From Nitrospirales bacterium (GTDB taxonomy: Bacteria > Nitrospirota > Nitrospiria > Nitrospirales > UBA8639), in NCBI GenBank assembly GCA_022828225.1, contig JAJEJG010000020.1, positions 21,686 through 85,685 on the forward strand: a DNA stretch of 64,000 bases, read 5' to 3'. Position numbers and translations under genes: made by a program. The notes under the pieces were generated by a model. The model did no database searches and was not told the DNA's origin. It worked only from the letters and a program-made list of their open reading frames with translations. Within the stretch, counting starts at the first letter, position 1. Every line of letters starts with the position of its first letter. Of this stretch, positions 25,811 to 34,844 are shown one piece after another.

Positions 25811-26314
25811 ATGGAGTGTATTTTATTCAGACACGGCATTGCCGCCGACTGGCGAGACTGGCAACGGGAGGATCACTCGCGTCCCTTGACCGATGAAGGC
25901 ATCGAGAAAACGGAAAAGGCGGTAAAAGGTCTTATCCGGCTTGGCGTCAGCCCCACGCACCTCCTCTGCAGCCCCTACCTCCGGACCCGGCAAACCGCCG
26001 ACATTGTCAAAAAAACGCTGGAGTTCACCAGTCGCCCCCAATTGTGCCCCGAACTGCGACCGGACGCCTCACCGGAAGATGTCCTCAACGCGCTGACCTC
26101 GTTTTCCGAGGATGACTGCGTGTTCTGCGTCGGCCATGAACCGCTTCTTGGGCATACCGCCGGAGCCATGGTGTTGGGCCAGCCCGTTTCAGGATTATCG
26201 TTTAAAAAAGCCGGAGCATGTTGCATCCGGTTTCACGGAAAGCCCCGAAGCGGAAACGGCGTGTTGTACTGGTGGCTGGAACCCGCCCAACTCAGGAAAC
26301 TGGCGAAAAGTTAA
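25811..26314 (+). CDS. sixA: SixA-type phosphohistidine phosphatase
   Basis: A 167-residue histidine phosphatase superfamily member. MECILFRHGIAADWRDW has the catalytic RHG, with RPLTDEGIEKTEKAVKGL, SPYLRTRQTADIV, a CPELRPDASPEDV loop and CVGHEPLLGH with the second catalytic histidine. SixA in E. coli dephosphorylates phosphohistidine on phosphotransfer proteins. It sits between PsiE and the convergent ppx gene. Confidence 0.93.
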   Translation: MECILFRHGIAADWRDWQREDHSRPLTDEGIEKTEKAVKGLIRLGVSPTHLLCSPYLRTRQTADIVKKTLEFTSRPQLCPELRPDASPEDVLNALTSFSEDDCVFCVGHEPLLGHTAGAMVLGQPVSGLSFKKAGACCIRFHGKPRSGNGVLYWWLEPAQLRKLAKS

Positions 26315-26341
26315 TCGCTCCGGGGGCAAGACCTTTTTCGT

Positions 26342-26446
26342 TCCCCTCCTTTGTAAGGAGGGGTAGGGGAGGTAGAGGCCTGGGAGCCCCATGGACAGCC
26401 AGTTCTACCCCTCCTGGCCTCCCCTTACAAAGGGGAGGAAAGAGGA
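26342..26446. repeat. composite palindrome CCCCTCCTTTGTAAGGAGGGG
   Basis: The left unit reads CCCCTCCTTTGTAAGGAGGG, then GGAGGTAGAGG; the right unit reads TTCTACCCCTCCTGGCCTCC then CCTTACAAAGGGGAGG. Both lie between convergent sixA and ppx. Full copies also occur at 30614-30735, 32990-33135, 41969-42065, 49203-49345, 51270-51420, 60225-60355 and 62333-62400. Confidence 0.8.
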
Positions 26447-26478
26447 GAGCCGTTTTGTTCTTTCGGGCTGGTGTTGAC

Positions 26479-28044
26479 TCATTCCGCCGCGTTTGTAGAA
26501 AGCCCGGGTTCCACCTCAACGGTGAACGTGACCTCCCGCCCGAATACTTTCTGAAACAGGTCCGCTCGTGATTGCGCGGTCCAGATTTCCAACTCGGAGT
26601 CGGCAAGGGCCTTCAAGTCGATGTTCACTTTTTTCCCGAGCGTCACGTTTACGTCCCGGATTATGGAAAAATGACTGCGATCCAAGCCATCAGCAATGCG
26701 CAAGAACGCGCTGAGCGCCTCCAGGACCCTTCGCTTGCCGGGTGAAAGGACTTTGTAAGGCAGGTGTTGGGGCCCGGGTAATGAGCGACGGTGATACCGG
26801 GCCACGTTGGCGATCATCTCGATTTCTTCGACCGTAAAACCGGCCAAGTCGCTGTTCGTAATCAGATAATAACTGTGCTTGTGGTGTTGGCGCGGATTGA
26901 TGGCGTACCCCACGTCGTGAAGCAATGCAGCATGTTCCAGACACTCGCGTTCCTGGTCGGCCATGCCGTGCAGGGATTGGGTTTGATCAAACAGCGACAG
27001 AGCCAATTTCGCCACGTGATGGGAATGCGTCTGGGGATAGTGACAGCGTCTGGCCAAGGCCACGACGTTGCGCAATCGAAAATTCGGAATTTCCTGCTCG
27101 ATCAGCAGGCCTTCCTGGTTCTTCTGGATAAAATCGTACACCAAGCCTTCACGCATGGCTTTGTCGCTGATTGTCACCTCCTTATGCCCAACGGCTTCGA
27201 GACAGTGGCGAACCACCGACGTCGCCGCCAGCAGCGTATCCACCCGTCGCGGGTCCAGACCCGGAACCCTAAGCCGCGTGTCCACGTCGCTCGTCGCGAG
27301 CCGTTGCTCGACGGCACGAATCTCTTTCAGGGTAATGGTCGAGAGATTGATCTGGGGAATGGGATAACCGGTCCGTTCCAGATAAATGATTTCCGCCAGG
27401 TTCGACGCCATGCCGGAAGAAATCACGATTCGATCAAACTCAGGCTGACGAAATCGCTCCAAGGCGGCTTCCAGTTCCTTTGCGATCATGTCGTGCATGG
27501 CCCGCAGTTTGGCCTTTGGAGGCGGCGCTTTGGTCAAGAACAGATCTTTCAGGCGAATGGCACCGAGCTTGAGACTCTCGGCGTGCAGCAGACGCTTCCT
27601 ATTTCCCGCGATGATTTCGACCGAGCCTCCACCCACGTCCACCAGGAGCGTCGGCCGGTCCGTCAAATCCATGCTCTGACGCACACCCAGGTAAATGAGG
27701 CGGGCTTCTTCCTGACCCGTGATGACTTTGACGCGAACACCCGTGTTCTCGGACACCTCCTCGACAAATTGGCCGCTGTTGCGCGCTTCACGAACCGCGC
27801 TGGTCGCCGCCATCAGGATGCGATCAAATCCTTTATTCCGTGCCAGCGTCGTCAGGTTCTTCAGGACTTCAACCCCTCGCGCTCTCGATTCCGCGGACAA
27901 ACGCCGCTGGCGAAACGTCCCATCGCCCAGACGGGTCATATCCTTGAACCGGTCCAGAATCTTGTAGGAGCCATCAGGTTCGGCTTCCGCCAACACCATG
28001 TGGATCGAATTGGTCCCGATATCTATGACGGCGATCTTCGACAT
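26479..28044 (-). CDS. ppx: exopolyphosphatase / GppA family with HD domain
   Basis: Hydrolyses polyphosphate or pppGpp. From the ATG at 28044 it is 521 residues. IAVIDIGTNSIHMVLAEAEP is the ASKHA phosphate-1 loop, VDVGGGSVEII the phosphate-2 loop. The C-terminal half includes an HD-type module (CLEHAALLHDVGYAINPRQH). Upstream in-frame residues come from a palindromic repeat and are rejected as a start. It is in the island with Ppk1, CHAD and SixA. Ppx versus GppA specificity cannot be settled from sequence. Confidence 0.93.
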   Translation of the reverse strand: MSKIAVIDIGTNSIHMVLAEAEPDGSYKILDRFKDMTRLGDGTFRQRRLSAESRARGVEVLKNLTTLARNKGFDRILMAATSAVREARNSGQFVEEVSENTGVRVKVITGQEEARLIYLGVRQSMDLTDRPTLLVDVGGGSVEIIAGNRKRLLHAESLKLGAIRLKDLFLTKAPPPKAKLRAMHDMIAKELEAALERFRQPEFDRIVISSGMASNLAEIIYLERTGYPIPQINLSTITLKEIRAVEQRLATSDVDTRLRVPGLDPRRVDTLLAATSVVRHCLEAVGHKEVTISDKAMREGLVYDFIQKNQEGLLIEQEIPNFRLRNVVALARRCHYPQTHSHHVAKLALSLFDQTQSLHGMADQERECLEHAALLHDVGYAINPRQHHKHSYYLITNSDLAGFTVEEIEMIANVARYHRRSLPGPQHLPYKVLSPGKRRVLEALSAFLRIADGLDRSHFSIIRDVNVTLGKKVNIDLKALADSELEIWTAQSRADLFQKVFGREVTFTVEVEPGLSTNAAE

Positions 28045-28073
28045 CGCGTGACCTGCAGTTAGATTCCGATTTG

Positions 28074-28112
28074 CTCCCTCACCCCAGCCCTCTCCCGCGT
28101 GGAGAGGGAGCA
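28074..28112. repeat. CCCTCACCCC palindrome
   Basis: CTCCCTCACCCCAGCCCTCT followed by CCCGCGTGGAGAGGGAG. Lies between the HisN-like gene stop and ppx. Confidence 0.65.
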
Positions 28113-28130
28113 AGAAGTCTCAATCTCCTG

Positions 28131-28916
28131 CTAGAAATGCAGTAAGGCAACCAGTTGTTCGACCAGTTTCGGCGCTCCGAACAGGGCATCAATCTTGTGC
28201 TCCACGCGAGACGGACGAGTGATGACCATCCCGCCGGCCTCTTCAATCAGAACTTGGGTGGCAGCAGCGTCCCAGGGATTGAGAGACGGGTCGACCATGG
28301 CGCCGACTGATCCGTCGATCACCAGCGTATGGCCGAAACAATCCGTATAGCCACGAAGGTACGGGCACGTGCCGGCCAATTGCCGGAACATCTCTTCGCA
28401 ACCCGCACTGATGAATTGGGCAATATCTCCTGTTGCAATAATACTGGTTGCAAGCTCCGTTTCCCCGGAAACCGAAACGGCCGTCCCGTTACAGAAACTT
28501 CCCAAACCTCGAGCTGCACTATAGGTCCGGTTCAGCGTGGGTAAATGGATCACCCCGATCAACGCCTTGTCGGTTTCCCGGTCCTCCAACGCCACGATCG
28601 TGCCGAATAAAGGGATCCGGTTCACGAACGAGCGTGTGCCATCGATGGGATCGATCAACCAGCGATAGCGCGCCTTGCTTCCTTTCTCGCCAAACTCTTC
28701 GCCCAGAACGTCAAAATCCGCGGCGACCGGGTCCCCCTGCAACACGCTCCGAATCGCGGTTTCCGCTTCGCGGTCCGCAACGCTTACGGGAGAGCCATCG
28801 TCTTTCCGTTCGACGTGAAGGGCGCGATCCGCAAAATAGTCGAGCAGCATCCCAGCCGGCGTTTGCGCAGCACGGATTGACAGATCCAGCAGGCGTTTTA
28901 GTTCGGCGGTGTCCAT
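28131..28916 (-). CDS. hisN: inositol-monophosphatase family phosphatase, HisN-like
   Basis: A 261-residue Mg-dependent phosphatase. KDDGSPVSVADREAE, DVLGEEFGEKG, the signature WLIDPIDGTRSFVNRIPLFG and the C-terminal WDAAATQVLIEEAGG metal sites are all present. The RSFVNRIPLFGT variant is typical of histidinol-phosphatase HisN rather than true inositol monophosphatase, so histidine synthesis is the favoured role; phosphate-island context leaves other monophosphate substrates open. Confidence 0.85.
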   Translation of the reverse strand: MDTAELKRLLDLSIRAAQTPAGMLLDYFADRALHVERKDDGSPVSVADREAETAIRSVLQGDPVAADFDVLGEEFGEKGSKARYRWLIDPIDGTRSFVNRIPLFGTIVALEDRETDKALIGVIHLPTLNRTYSAARGLGSFCNGTAVSVSGETELATSIIATGDIAQFISAGCEEMFRQLAGTCPYLRGYTDCFGHTLVIDGSVGAMVDPSLNPWDAAATQVLIEEAGGMVITRPSRVEHKIDALFGAPKLVEQLVALLHF

Positions 28917-28960
28917 AAGAGTCTCACGTTCGGGTCGTAGCGTCGGTTTTCATGAACTCG

Positions 28961-29013
28961 TGACAATGTAACACCGGGGCCACGGCAATGTAACCCTCAG
29001 ATTTTACATTGTC
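28961..29013. promoter_or_regulatory. three-copy operator-like motif GACAATGTAA
   Basis: GACAATGTAAC at 28962-28972, GGCAATGTAAC at 28984-28994 (exactly 22 bp away, two helical turns) and an inverted TTACATTGTC at 29004-29013. The last two form a 9/10 inverted repeat with a 10-bp spacer. They lie in the divergent gap between hisN and the CYTH-CHAD gene, so one regulator could control both. No regulator is identified. Confidence 0.5.
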
Positions 29014-29130
29014 CCGAACAACCATGAATAAGGCTTTTCAAGTAAGTACACGCGTTCAATCTCCCTTTGTTTTTCTATCAACCGTCGTGCTATTTTAGAA
29101 GATTCCCCGTATCGTTAATTGTTACACACC

Positions 29131-30579
29131 ATGGAAAGCGCTCTACGGCAAACTCCTGAGCGGGAAGTCAAGCTCAAGACGAACCACCCGTTTCGCTTGC
29201 CCCATTTTCCGGGCGAGCCGCTGCCGCCTCGCCTGTTCACCTCCACCTATTTCGATACCGTTGATCACAGACTGGCCCAACTTGGGATGACGCTCTGTCG
29301 CAGAACCGAAAACCACCGGGTCTTGTGGCAACTGAACCTCCCGAGATCCGCCGCCCGGTTGGAAGTGAAGATGGCATCAGGCCGCTCGACCCCGCCGGCA
29401 CCGTTGGAAGATCTACTGTTTGCCTTGTTACGACGCGAACCATTGACGGCCGTTGCAAAACTCCGGACGCGCCGCTCCGGCATCAGGATTCAACCTCTTG
29501 ATAGGCCCATCGCCGACGTGATTATCGACGAAGTCAGGATTCTCAATGGCCGGCGAGTCGTCGGACATCTGAACGAGATCGAAGTCGAACGCCGCTCGGG
29601 CAAGGACAAGGAACTTGCCGCGGTCGTGACGGCCCTTCGCCAAGCAGGAGCGTACGAGGGAGATGGCCGTCCTCAAGTCGTTCAGGCCTTGAATCTGATT
29701 GTTTCGAGTCCCTCCCCTTCTATCTCAGCGCCCCTATCGGAACGATTCAAAACCATTCTGCAAACACAGCTTCGGCATATCCTGCTCCACGACCCCGGGA
29801 CGCGACTCGGCAAAGACTCGGAAGAACTTCACCAGATGCGCGTCGGGATCAGAAGGTTTCGCGCAATACTCCGCACGGCGAGGGCCTTACTGGAACCGGA
29901 ATGGTATGCATCTCTGCAAGAGGAACTCCTATGGCTGGGTACGAGGCTGGGAACCGTCCGGGACCAGGATGTCCTGCTCGACCGGCTGTATACGGAAGCC
30001 GACGTCCTTTCTCCGGCTGAAAGAAAAATTTTCGAACGACTATTGACCACGTTCGAAACTCATCGCTCCCAAGCCCGCATGCAATTACTCGACACCCTTC
30101 GCAGCGATCGCTACCTGAATCTCTTGAGACGCCTGGAAGAGGCGACCCAAGCTCCAGCCTTGCGTGAGGCGCCCGAGAGTTCCCTGATACACTTGGCTGC
30201 CCAAGAATTCAAACAATTGATCAAAGCAGGCAAGCGTGGGAATGCCGAACCCTCAGACCAGGAACTTCATCAATTGAGAATCCGTACCAAACGGACCCGA
30301 TATGTTGCCGAACTCGCTCTTGAACCCATGGGGAAACCCGCGATACGGTTCGTCCGCCAAACCAAACGGAACCAGGATCTTCTGGGTGATCACCAGGACG
30401 CCGTCTTTACGGAGGAGAGACTCCGGCAATTGCTCCAAACGACCCGTGGCGTGAAGACCGCGTTTGCAATCGGGCAGATCATCGAGCGCCTCCGGGCTCG
30501 CCGACGCCGGACAAGAGCGATGTTTCCACGAGAATGGGCCAAACTCAAAAAGCGCGGCCGTGAGGTCTTTGCCCTATGA
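29131..30579 (+). CDS. CYTH-CHAD domain protein (polyphosphate-associated)
   Basis: About 482 residues from the ATG at 29131. The N-terminal ~180 residues are a CYTH triphosphate-tunnel domain opening with the ExExK motif (EREVKLK) and later DEVRILNGRRVVGHLNEIEV. The rest is a CHAD helical domain with its conserved histidine/basic helices (ELHQMRVGIRRFRAILRTAR, ELHQLRIRTKRTRYVAEL). CHAD domains bind polyphosphate and decorate polyP granules. The gene lies just before ppk1 on the same strand, consistent with polyP storage. Confidence 0.93.
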   Translation: MESALRQTPEREVKLKTNHPFRLPHFPGEPLPPRLFTSTYFDTVDHRLAQLGMTLCRRTENHRVLWQLNLPRSAARLEVKMASGRSTPPAPLEDLLFALLRREPLTAVAKLRTRRSGIRIQPLDRPIADVIIDEVRILNGRRVVGHLNEIEVERRSGKDKELAAVVTALRQAGAYEGDGRPQVVQALNLIVSSPSPSISAPLSERFKTILQTQLRHILLHDPGTRLGKDSEELHQMRVGIRRFRAILRTARALLEPEWYASLQEELLWLGTRLGTVRDQDVLLDRLYTEADVLSPAERKIFERLLTTFETHRSQARMQLLDTLRSDRYLNLLRRLEEATQAPALREAPESSLIHLAAQEFKQLIKAGKRGNAEPSDQELHQLRIRTKRTRYVAELALEPMGKPAIRFVRQTKRNQDLLGDHQDAVFTEERLRQLLQTTRGVKTAFAIGQIIERLRARRRRTRAMFPREWAKLKKRGREVFAL

Positions 30580-30613
30580 CATGCTTGAGCAGATATGACA
30601 AACGTCAAACCCT

Positions 30614-30735
30614 CTACCTCCCCTCGCCCCTCCTTACCCTTCGACTGCGCTCAGGGCAGGCAAAGGAGGGGAACAAGAAAGCATTGGCCGTCTTTTCCTC
30701 CCCTTTGTAAGGGGAGGTTAGGAGGGGTAGAACCG
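30614..30735. repeat. composite palindrome with nested palindrome, upstream of ppk
   Basis: CTACCTCCCCTCGCCCCTCC, then TTACCCTTCGACTGCGCTC-AGGGCAGG inserted where other copies simply read TTACAAA, then AAAGGAGGGG and later CTCCCCTTTGTAAGGGGAGG. This is a clear case of the short palindrome splitting the longer one. Confidence 0.8.
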
Positions 30736-30770
30736 CACCCGCATGACGCAATACACCCGAGGTAACTGCC

Positions 30771-32921
30771 ATGACAATCGGTTCCGCTGAAACCCAATAC
30801 CCAGCCGCTTCTTCTACGCCGGACTTTGATGACCCCAAGCTGTATTTAAATCGTGAACTGAGTTGGCTCCAATTCAACGCACGAGTACTGGAGGAAGCGG
30901 AAGATCGGCAGAACCCGCTGTTGGAGCGGGTCAAGTTTATGTCGATTTTTTCGAGCAACCTGGATGAATTTTTCATGATCAGGATCTCCGGACTAAGGGA
31001 ACAGTTATCGGGGGGAGTGCGTGAAGGTCCTCCGGACGGCATGACCACATCAGAACAATTGGCGGCCATTCGGCAGGAGGTCCTCTGTCAACTGGCCAGG
31101 TTTTCAGACTGCTGGCAGAACGACATCCTGCCTAAGCTCAACACCCAGGACGTGTACGTTCTTCGCTACCACCAACTGAAACCGAAACAACAACAATTAT
31201 TGCGCGGGTATTTTTCCAAAGAAATCTTTCCTGCACTCACCCCCTTGGCTTTCGACCCTTCCCATCCGTTCCCCCATATTTCCAACCTGAGTTTGAATCT
31301 GGCCGTTGTGGGGAAGGATCCCGAGCGGGGAGACTGTTTCGCCCGCGTGAAGATTCCAAATGTTTTCCCGCGTCTTGTCCGCATTCCCAACGAAGACATG
31401 GTGGATGAGTCTGAGCAATTGGGCCTGCCCGACTCAGGAGCCGACAATTTCGTCTGGCTCGAAGACGTTGTCGCCGCCAATCTCGACCTGCTGTTCCCGG
31501 GAATCACCATTATCGCTGCCTACGTCTTTCGTGTGACACGCGATGCCGATTTCGAAATCGAAGAAGATGAGGCAGACGATTTGTTGGCTTCGATAGAAGA
31601 ACAAGTGGACAACCGTCACTTCGGCTCTGTGATCAGGCTGGAAATCGATCAGGCGACGCCTGATCACATCCGGGACATCCTGATCAGGAATCTCTCTCTG
31701 GCTCCGTACCAGGTTTACACGCAGGACCTGCCGCTGGGCCTGTCCAGCCTCATGGAGCTCACTAGGATTGAGCATCCGGATTTGAAATATCCACCGTTCG
31801 TTCCGGAGATCCCGGAGGCCCTCAGCAAGAAGGAAAACCTGTTCGCAATCATCCGGCGTGGTGACGTCGCGTTGTACCATCCCTACGACAGTTTCACCCC
31901 GGTTGTTGATTTCGTGCGCGAGGCGGCAAGCGATCCCAACGTGCTGGCCATCAAACAGACTCTCTATCGGGTGGGAGCCAACTCCCCGATCGTGGAGGCG
32001 TTAATGGACGCGCGAGTGAACGGGAAACAGGTCGCGGTCCTGCTGGAGCTCAAGGCGCGATTCGATGAAGAGAACAACATCGAATGGGCCCGGAAACTGG
32101 AAGATGAGGGCATCCACGTGGTGTATGGGGTCTTCGGGCTGAAAACTCACGCCAAGATGTGCCTGGTCATCCGGCGCGACGAGGACAGCATCCGGCGGTA
32201 CGTCCATCTGGGCACGGGCAACTATAATCCGGTGACGAGCCGGATGTATACCGATCTCAGCTTCTTGACCTGCGACGCAGCCATGGGGGCGGACGTGGCC
32301 GATCTCTTCAACTCGTTAACCGGTTACTCCCGTAAGAATTCCTATGCCAAACTGCTCGTGGCGCCCCAATTGATGCGGGAACAAATTCTGGAACGGATCG
32401 AGCGGGAGATTCAACGGCACAAGGACAAGGGAGATGGATACTTGGCGTTCAAAATGAACGCGCTCGTGGACACACAGTGTATTCAAGCGCTCTATCGGGC
32501 GTCCCAAGCCGGTGTCAAGATCGACCTGCAAGTTCGAGGAGTCTGCGGGCTTCGTCCGGGAATTCCCGGGATCAGTGAAACGATCGCCGTCACCTCGGTC
32601 GTCGGACGATTCCTGGAACACGCACGGCTTTATTATTTCCGCAATGGCGGACAGGAAGAACTCTTTCTCGGGAGCGCCGACCTCATGCCCCGCAACCTGG
32701 ACCGGCGCGTGGAACTCCTGTTCCCGATCGAGTCACCGCACCTGCGGAAAATCCTGGTAGAGGACCTCCTTCAAGTTGCTCTTCACGACAACGTCAAGGC
32801 CCGCCAACTGCTGTCGAACGGGGACTATACCCGTCTCCAGCTCGCCCCCGAGCATGCCCCCCTCGGCTCTCAGGATTGGTTTCTGGAAAATTGGAAGAGC
32901 CGCGGCACGGGTGCCTTGTAA
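30771..32921 (+). CDS. ppk: polyphosphate kinase 1
   Basis: Polymerises the ATP gamma-phosphate into polyphosphate, reversibly. The 716-residue protein has the N domain (YLNRELSWLQFNARVLEEAE, IFSSNLDEFFMIRI), the head domain, and two phospholipase-D-like catalytic domains. GLKTHAKMCLVIRRD carries the autophosphorylated histidine (His460 by count). YVHLGTGNYNP and FLEHARLYYF give the second catalytic region. All active-site blocks are intact. It is the synthetic partner of the convergent Ppx and the CHAD protein. Confidence 0.97.
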   Translation: MTIGSAETQYPAASSTPDFDDPKLYLNRELSWLQFNARVLEEAEDRQNPLLERVKFMSIFSSNLDEFFMIRISGLREQLSGGVREGPPDGMTTSEQLAAIRQEVLCQLARFSDCWQNDILPKLNTQDVYVLRYHQLKPKQQQLLRGYFSKEIFPALTPLAFDPSHPFPHISNLSLNLAVVGKDPERGDCFARVKIPNVFPRLVRIPNEDMVDESEQLGLPDSGADNFVWLEDVVAANLDLLFPGITIIAAYVFRVTRDADFEIEEDEADDLLASIEEQVDNRHFGSVIRLEIDQATPDHIRDILIRNLSLAPYQVYTQDLPLGLSSLMELTRIEHPDLKYPPFVPEIPEALSKKENLFAIIRRGDVALYHPYDSFTPVVDFVREAASDPNVLAIKQTLYRVGANSPIVEALMDARVNGKQVAVLLELKARFDEENNIEWARKLEDEGIHVVYGVFGLKTHAKMCLVIRRDEDSIRRYVHLGTGNYNPVTSRMYTDLSFLTCDAAMGADVADLFNSLTGYSRKNSYAKLLVAPQLMREQILERIEREIQRHKDKGDGYLAFKMNALVDTQCIQALYRASQAGVKIDLQVRGVCGLRPGIPGISETIAVTSVVGRFLEHARLYYFRNGGQEELFLGSADLMPRNLDRRVELLFPIESPHLRKILVEDLLQVALHDNVKARQLLSNGDYTRLQLAPEHAPLGSQDWFLENWKSRGTGAL

Positions 32922-32944
32922 CGTTTTCAGTCGTCTTTGCTTTT

Positions 32945-33265
32945 TTCTGTCATCCCCGACCTGATCGGGGATCCAGCGTCTTTGTCTTCATCTCCCTCTC
33001 CCCTTGCCCTTCCTCTACCTCCCCTTTGTAAGGGGAGGATAGGTGGGGTAGAGCCGAAGCGTACCCGGAGCAGGGTTCGCCATGATAGCCTCAAGCTCTA
33101 CCTCCCCTCGCCCCTCCTTACAAAGGAGGGGAATTTAAGAATGACCCCTCGCCCTTGGTGGGAGAGGGCCTGCCTCAAGTCTGTCATTCCCGCAAGTCGT
33201 TAGCGGGAATGACCGAATGTGAAGAACCCCGTAGGTCAAGGTAGGGTAGCGTAACCTGACAGCCT
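32945..33265. repeat. repeat-only intergenic block after ppk
   Basis: No gene is seen in 32922-33293. It holds a GTCATCCCCGACCTGATCGG unit (32948 on), a CCCCTTTGTAAGGGGAGG unit near 33020, a CCCCTCCTTACAAAGGAGGG unit near 33110, a GTCATTCCCGC...GCGGGAATGAC palindrome (33182-33215) and an AGGTCAAGGTAGGGTAGCGT...AACCTGACA palindrome (33233-33262). Four repeat families are stacked here. Confidence 0.75.
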
Positions 33266-33293
33266 TGCTTTTGCTCAGCGTGCGGCAAAAATC

Positions 33294-33698
33294 TCACCGA
33301 AAGAGATCCAGAAACTCCCGCGGCGATACAATCCGGATTTCACGGAAAAGAGCAAGCGGCAACAGATCTTTCTTGTCACCCGTCACAAGAAACTCCGCCT
33401 CGGCCGCGACTGCGCACTCTAGGATGCGATGATCGTCATCATCACCGACAACGCCTGCCAGTTTAATGGTGGGGTAAACCAGAGAGGTGAGGGTTTCAAC
33501 TTCCGTGAGGGCTACTCGGACTTGTGCTTCGGTCCACTGGAAGCCGGTACGCAGCACCCGCCGTAACTCGCGTTGAATGGCGGGTGAAATGTTGATTTTC
33601 ACAATACCGGATCGAGCCAGTGCAAGGATTTCTTCACAAGTACTTCCGAACACGATGGCCGACACATAGACGTTCGTGTCGGCCACGATGCGAATCAC
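33294..33698 (-). CDS. PIN-domain toxin
   Basis: About 134 residues from the GTG at 33698, which overlaps the antitoxin stop by GTGA. IRIVADTNVYVSAIVFGSTC is the PIN start with the first aspartate; ISPAIQRELRRVL has the glutamate; GDDDDHRILECAVAAEAEFL and VTGDKKDLL hold the C-terminal acids. This is the COG1569-like putative toxin type. The longer open frame would run through the antitoxin and is rejected. Confidence 0.87.
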   Translation of the reverse strand: MIRIVADTNVYVSAIVFGSTCEEILALARSGIVKINISPAIQRELRRVLRTGFQWTEAQVRVALTEVETLTSLVYPTIKLAGVVGDDDDHRILECAVAAEAEFLVTGDKKDLLPLALFREIRIVSPREFLDLFR

Positions 33699-33952
33699 GC
33701 CCGGTTCTTTCCAACTTGAGCGCGCACGCGATCTAGGAGATTTTGCAGGTCTTCTTCCGTCTTGAGTTCCAGTCGTTTGGCCGTCTGCGCTCCCCATTGA
33801 CGAAGGCGTTGCCATCGACGTGAGGCCACGTACTGATTCAAGGCCTCGCGAATGACGTCCGTTCGCGTCCGCACCTCTTCCTTGGCGATCCGTTCGGTTT
33901 CGCGCAGGATATTGGTCGGCAGGGAAATCGTGATGGGTTTGGTCGTGCGCAT
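33695..33952 (-). CDS. ribbon-helix-helix antitoxin
   Basis: About 85 residues from the ATG at 33952. RTTKPITISLPTNILRETE and RTRTDVIREALNQYVA are a CopG/ribbon-helix-helix DNA-binding domain. The C-terminus (LELKTEEDLQNLLDRVRAQV) is helical and would contact the toxin. It precedes and overlaps the PIN toxin gene. Confidence 0.87.
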   Translation of the reverse strand: MRTTKPITISLPTNILRETERIAKEEVRTRTDVIREALNQYVASRRWQRLRQWGAQTAKRLELKTEEDLQNLLDRVRAQVGKNRA

Positions 33953-34059
33953 GGCCACCTCTTTTTGATATGACAGAGTCATACTCTAGGGAATGAACGA
34001 AGCCGCGTCAAGGCTTCCAGGGCCGTAGGGAACAACGATCGTGGTGCCCTGCAAGGATA

Positions 34060-34175
34060 TGGCAATTCCCCCTCACCCCAGCCCTCTACCACGCTACGAG
34101 GAGAGGGGGACAGAACTCTGGATTCCCGATAGCCTGTCCCTGAGGTTCTTAAGCGGGGATCGAGGATGACAGGAG
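34060..34175. repeat. palindromic repeats between TA modules
   Basis: CCCCCTCACCCCAGCCCTCT with GAGGAGAGGGGG (34068-34110), then a partial GTCCCTGAGGTTCTTAAGCG GGGATCGAGGATGACAGG unit (34135-34172). Confidence 0.6.
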
Positions 34176-34193
34176 AGGCAGTCGGGGAGTCAT

Positions 34194-34454
34194 TTATGCA
34201 GCTTCCTTGCGGGCCATATAGAGTTCCCATTTCGCTTGCATTGTCACCCAGAACTCGGCACTGATACCGAATACTTCTTCAAGTTGAAGGGCAAAGTCCG
34301 CAGAAATTCCTCTCCTGTTATTGCAAATCTCAGAGATCTTTCTTTCTGCACAGCCAATTTTTTTCGCTAACCATTTTTGGGTCAACCCTCTTTCTTCCAG
34401 CACCATTGTTTTTAAAAAATCGCCTGGCGAATATCTGATTTTCAGTTCAACCAT
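34194..34454 (-). CDS. higA: HigA-family (Xre) antitoxin
   Basis: An 86-residue HTH protein of the HigA/VapI type: SPGDFLKTMVLEERGLTQKW, KIGCAERKISEICNNRRGIS, ALQLEEVFGISAEFWVTMQA. It follows its toxin by 34 bases. The two genes are markedly AT-rich against the surroundings, pointing to recent acquisition. Confidence 0.92.
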   Translation of the reverse strand: MVELKIRYSPGDFLKTMVLEERGLTQKWLAKKIGCAERKISEICNNRRGISADFALQLEEVFGISAEFWVTMQAKWELYMARKEAA

Positions 34455-34488
34455 AAACCGTTCCCTTTTTTGTTTATTTCATTGAAAG

Positions 34489-34782
34489 TTAATCATGGTA
34501 ATCTGTGATCTCAACGTTGACAAACTCACCTTGCTGATACTTAAAAATAATACACCAAGGTTTTTCTATCGTGATTGACCAAAAATCTTTCATGTCCCCC
34601 TTTAACTTGTGTAATTTTAAAGTGGGGGGTTCGCAAATTCTCCTTAAATCACCAAAATTCGATACATCACTCAACGCTTGCAGAAGCAGAACGGCTCTCT
34701 TGTTGATTCGGTCGTGAAACCTCCTATATGCACCTTTGTTAACAATATCTTTGACAATTTTACCTTTAACCGATTTTATCAT
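34489..34782 (-). CDS. higB: HigB-type toxin (RelE superfamily)
   Basis: About 97 residues from the ATG at 34782, chosen because family members begin MIKSxK; an ATG three codons upstream is also possible. AYRRFHDRINKRAVLLLQAL, PTLKLHKLKGDMKDFWSITI and PWCIIFKYQQGEFVNVEITD match the COG3549 HigB family, ending with the conserved DYH. Together with the downstream HigA it is a complete module. Confidence 0.9.
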   Translation of the reverse strand: MIKSVKGKIVKDIVNKGAYRRFHDRINKRAVLLLQALSDVSNFGDLRRICEPPTLKLHKLKGDMKDFWSITIEKPWCIIFKYQQGEFVNVEITDYHD

Positions 34783-34844
34783 TGTTTCCATATTGCCACA
34801 TTCTGTAAATATGTCAACAGGAATGCCTCGGACGGAGGCGGTTT

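Noticed and set aside
26791..28062. 423-codon plus-strand frame opposite ppx
   Set aside because: Antisense mirror frame of a conserved gene; no ribosome site or motif.
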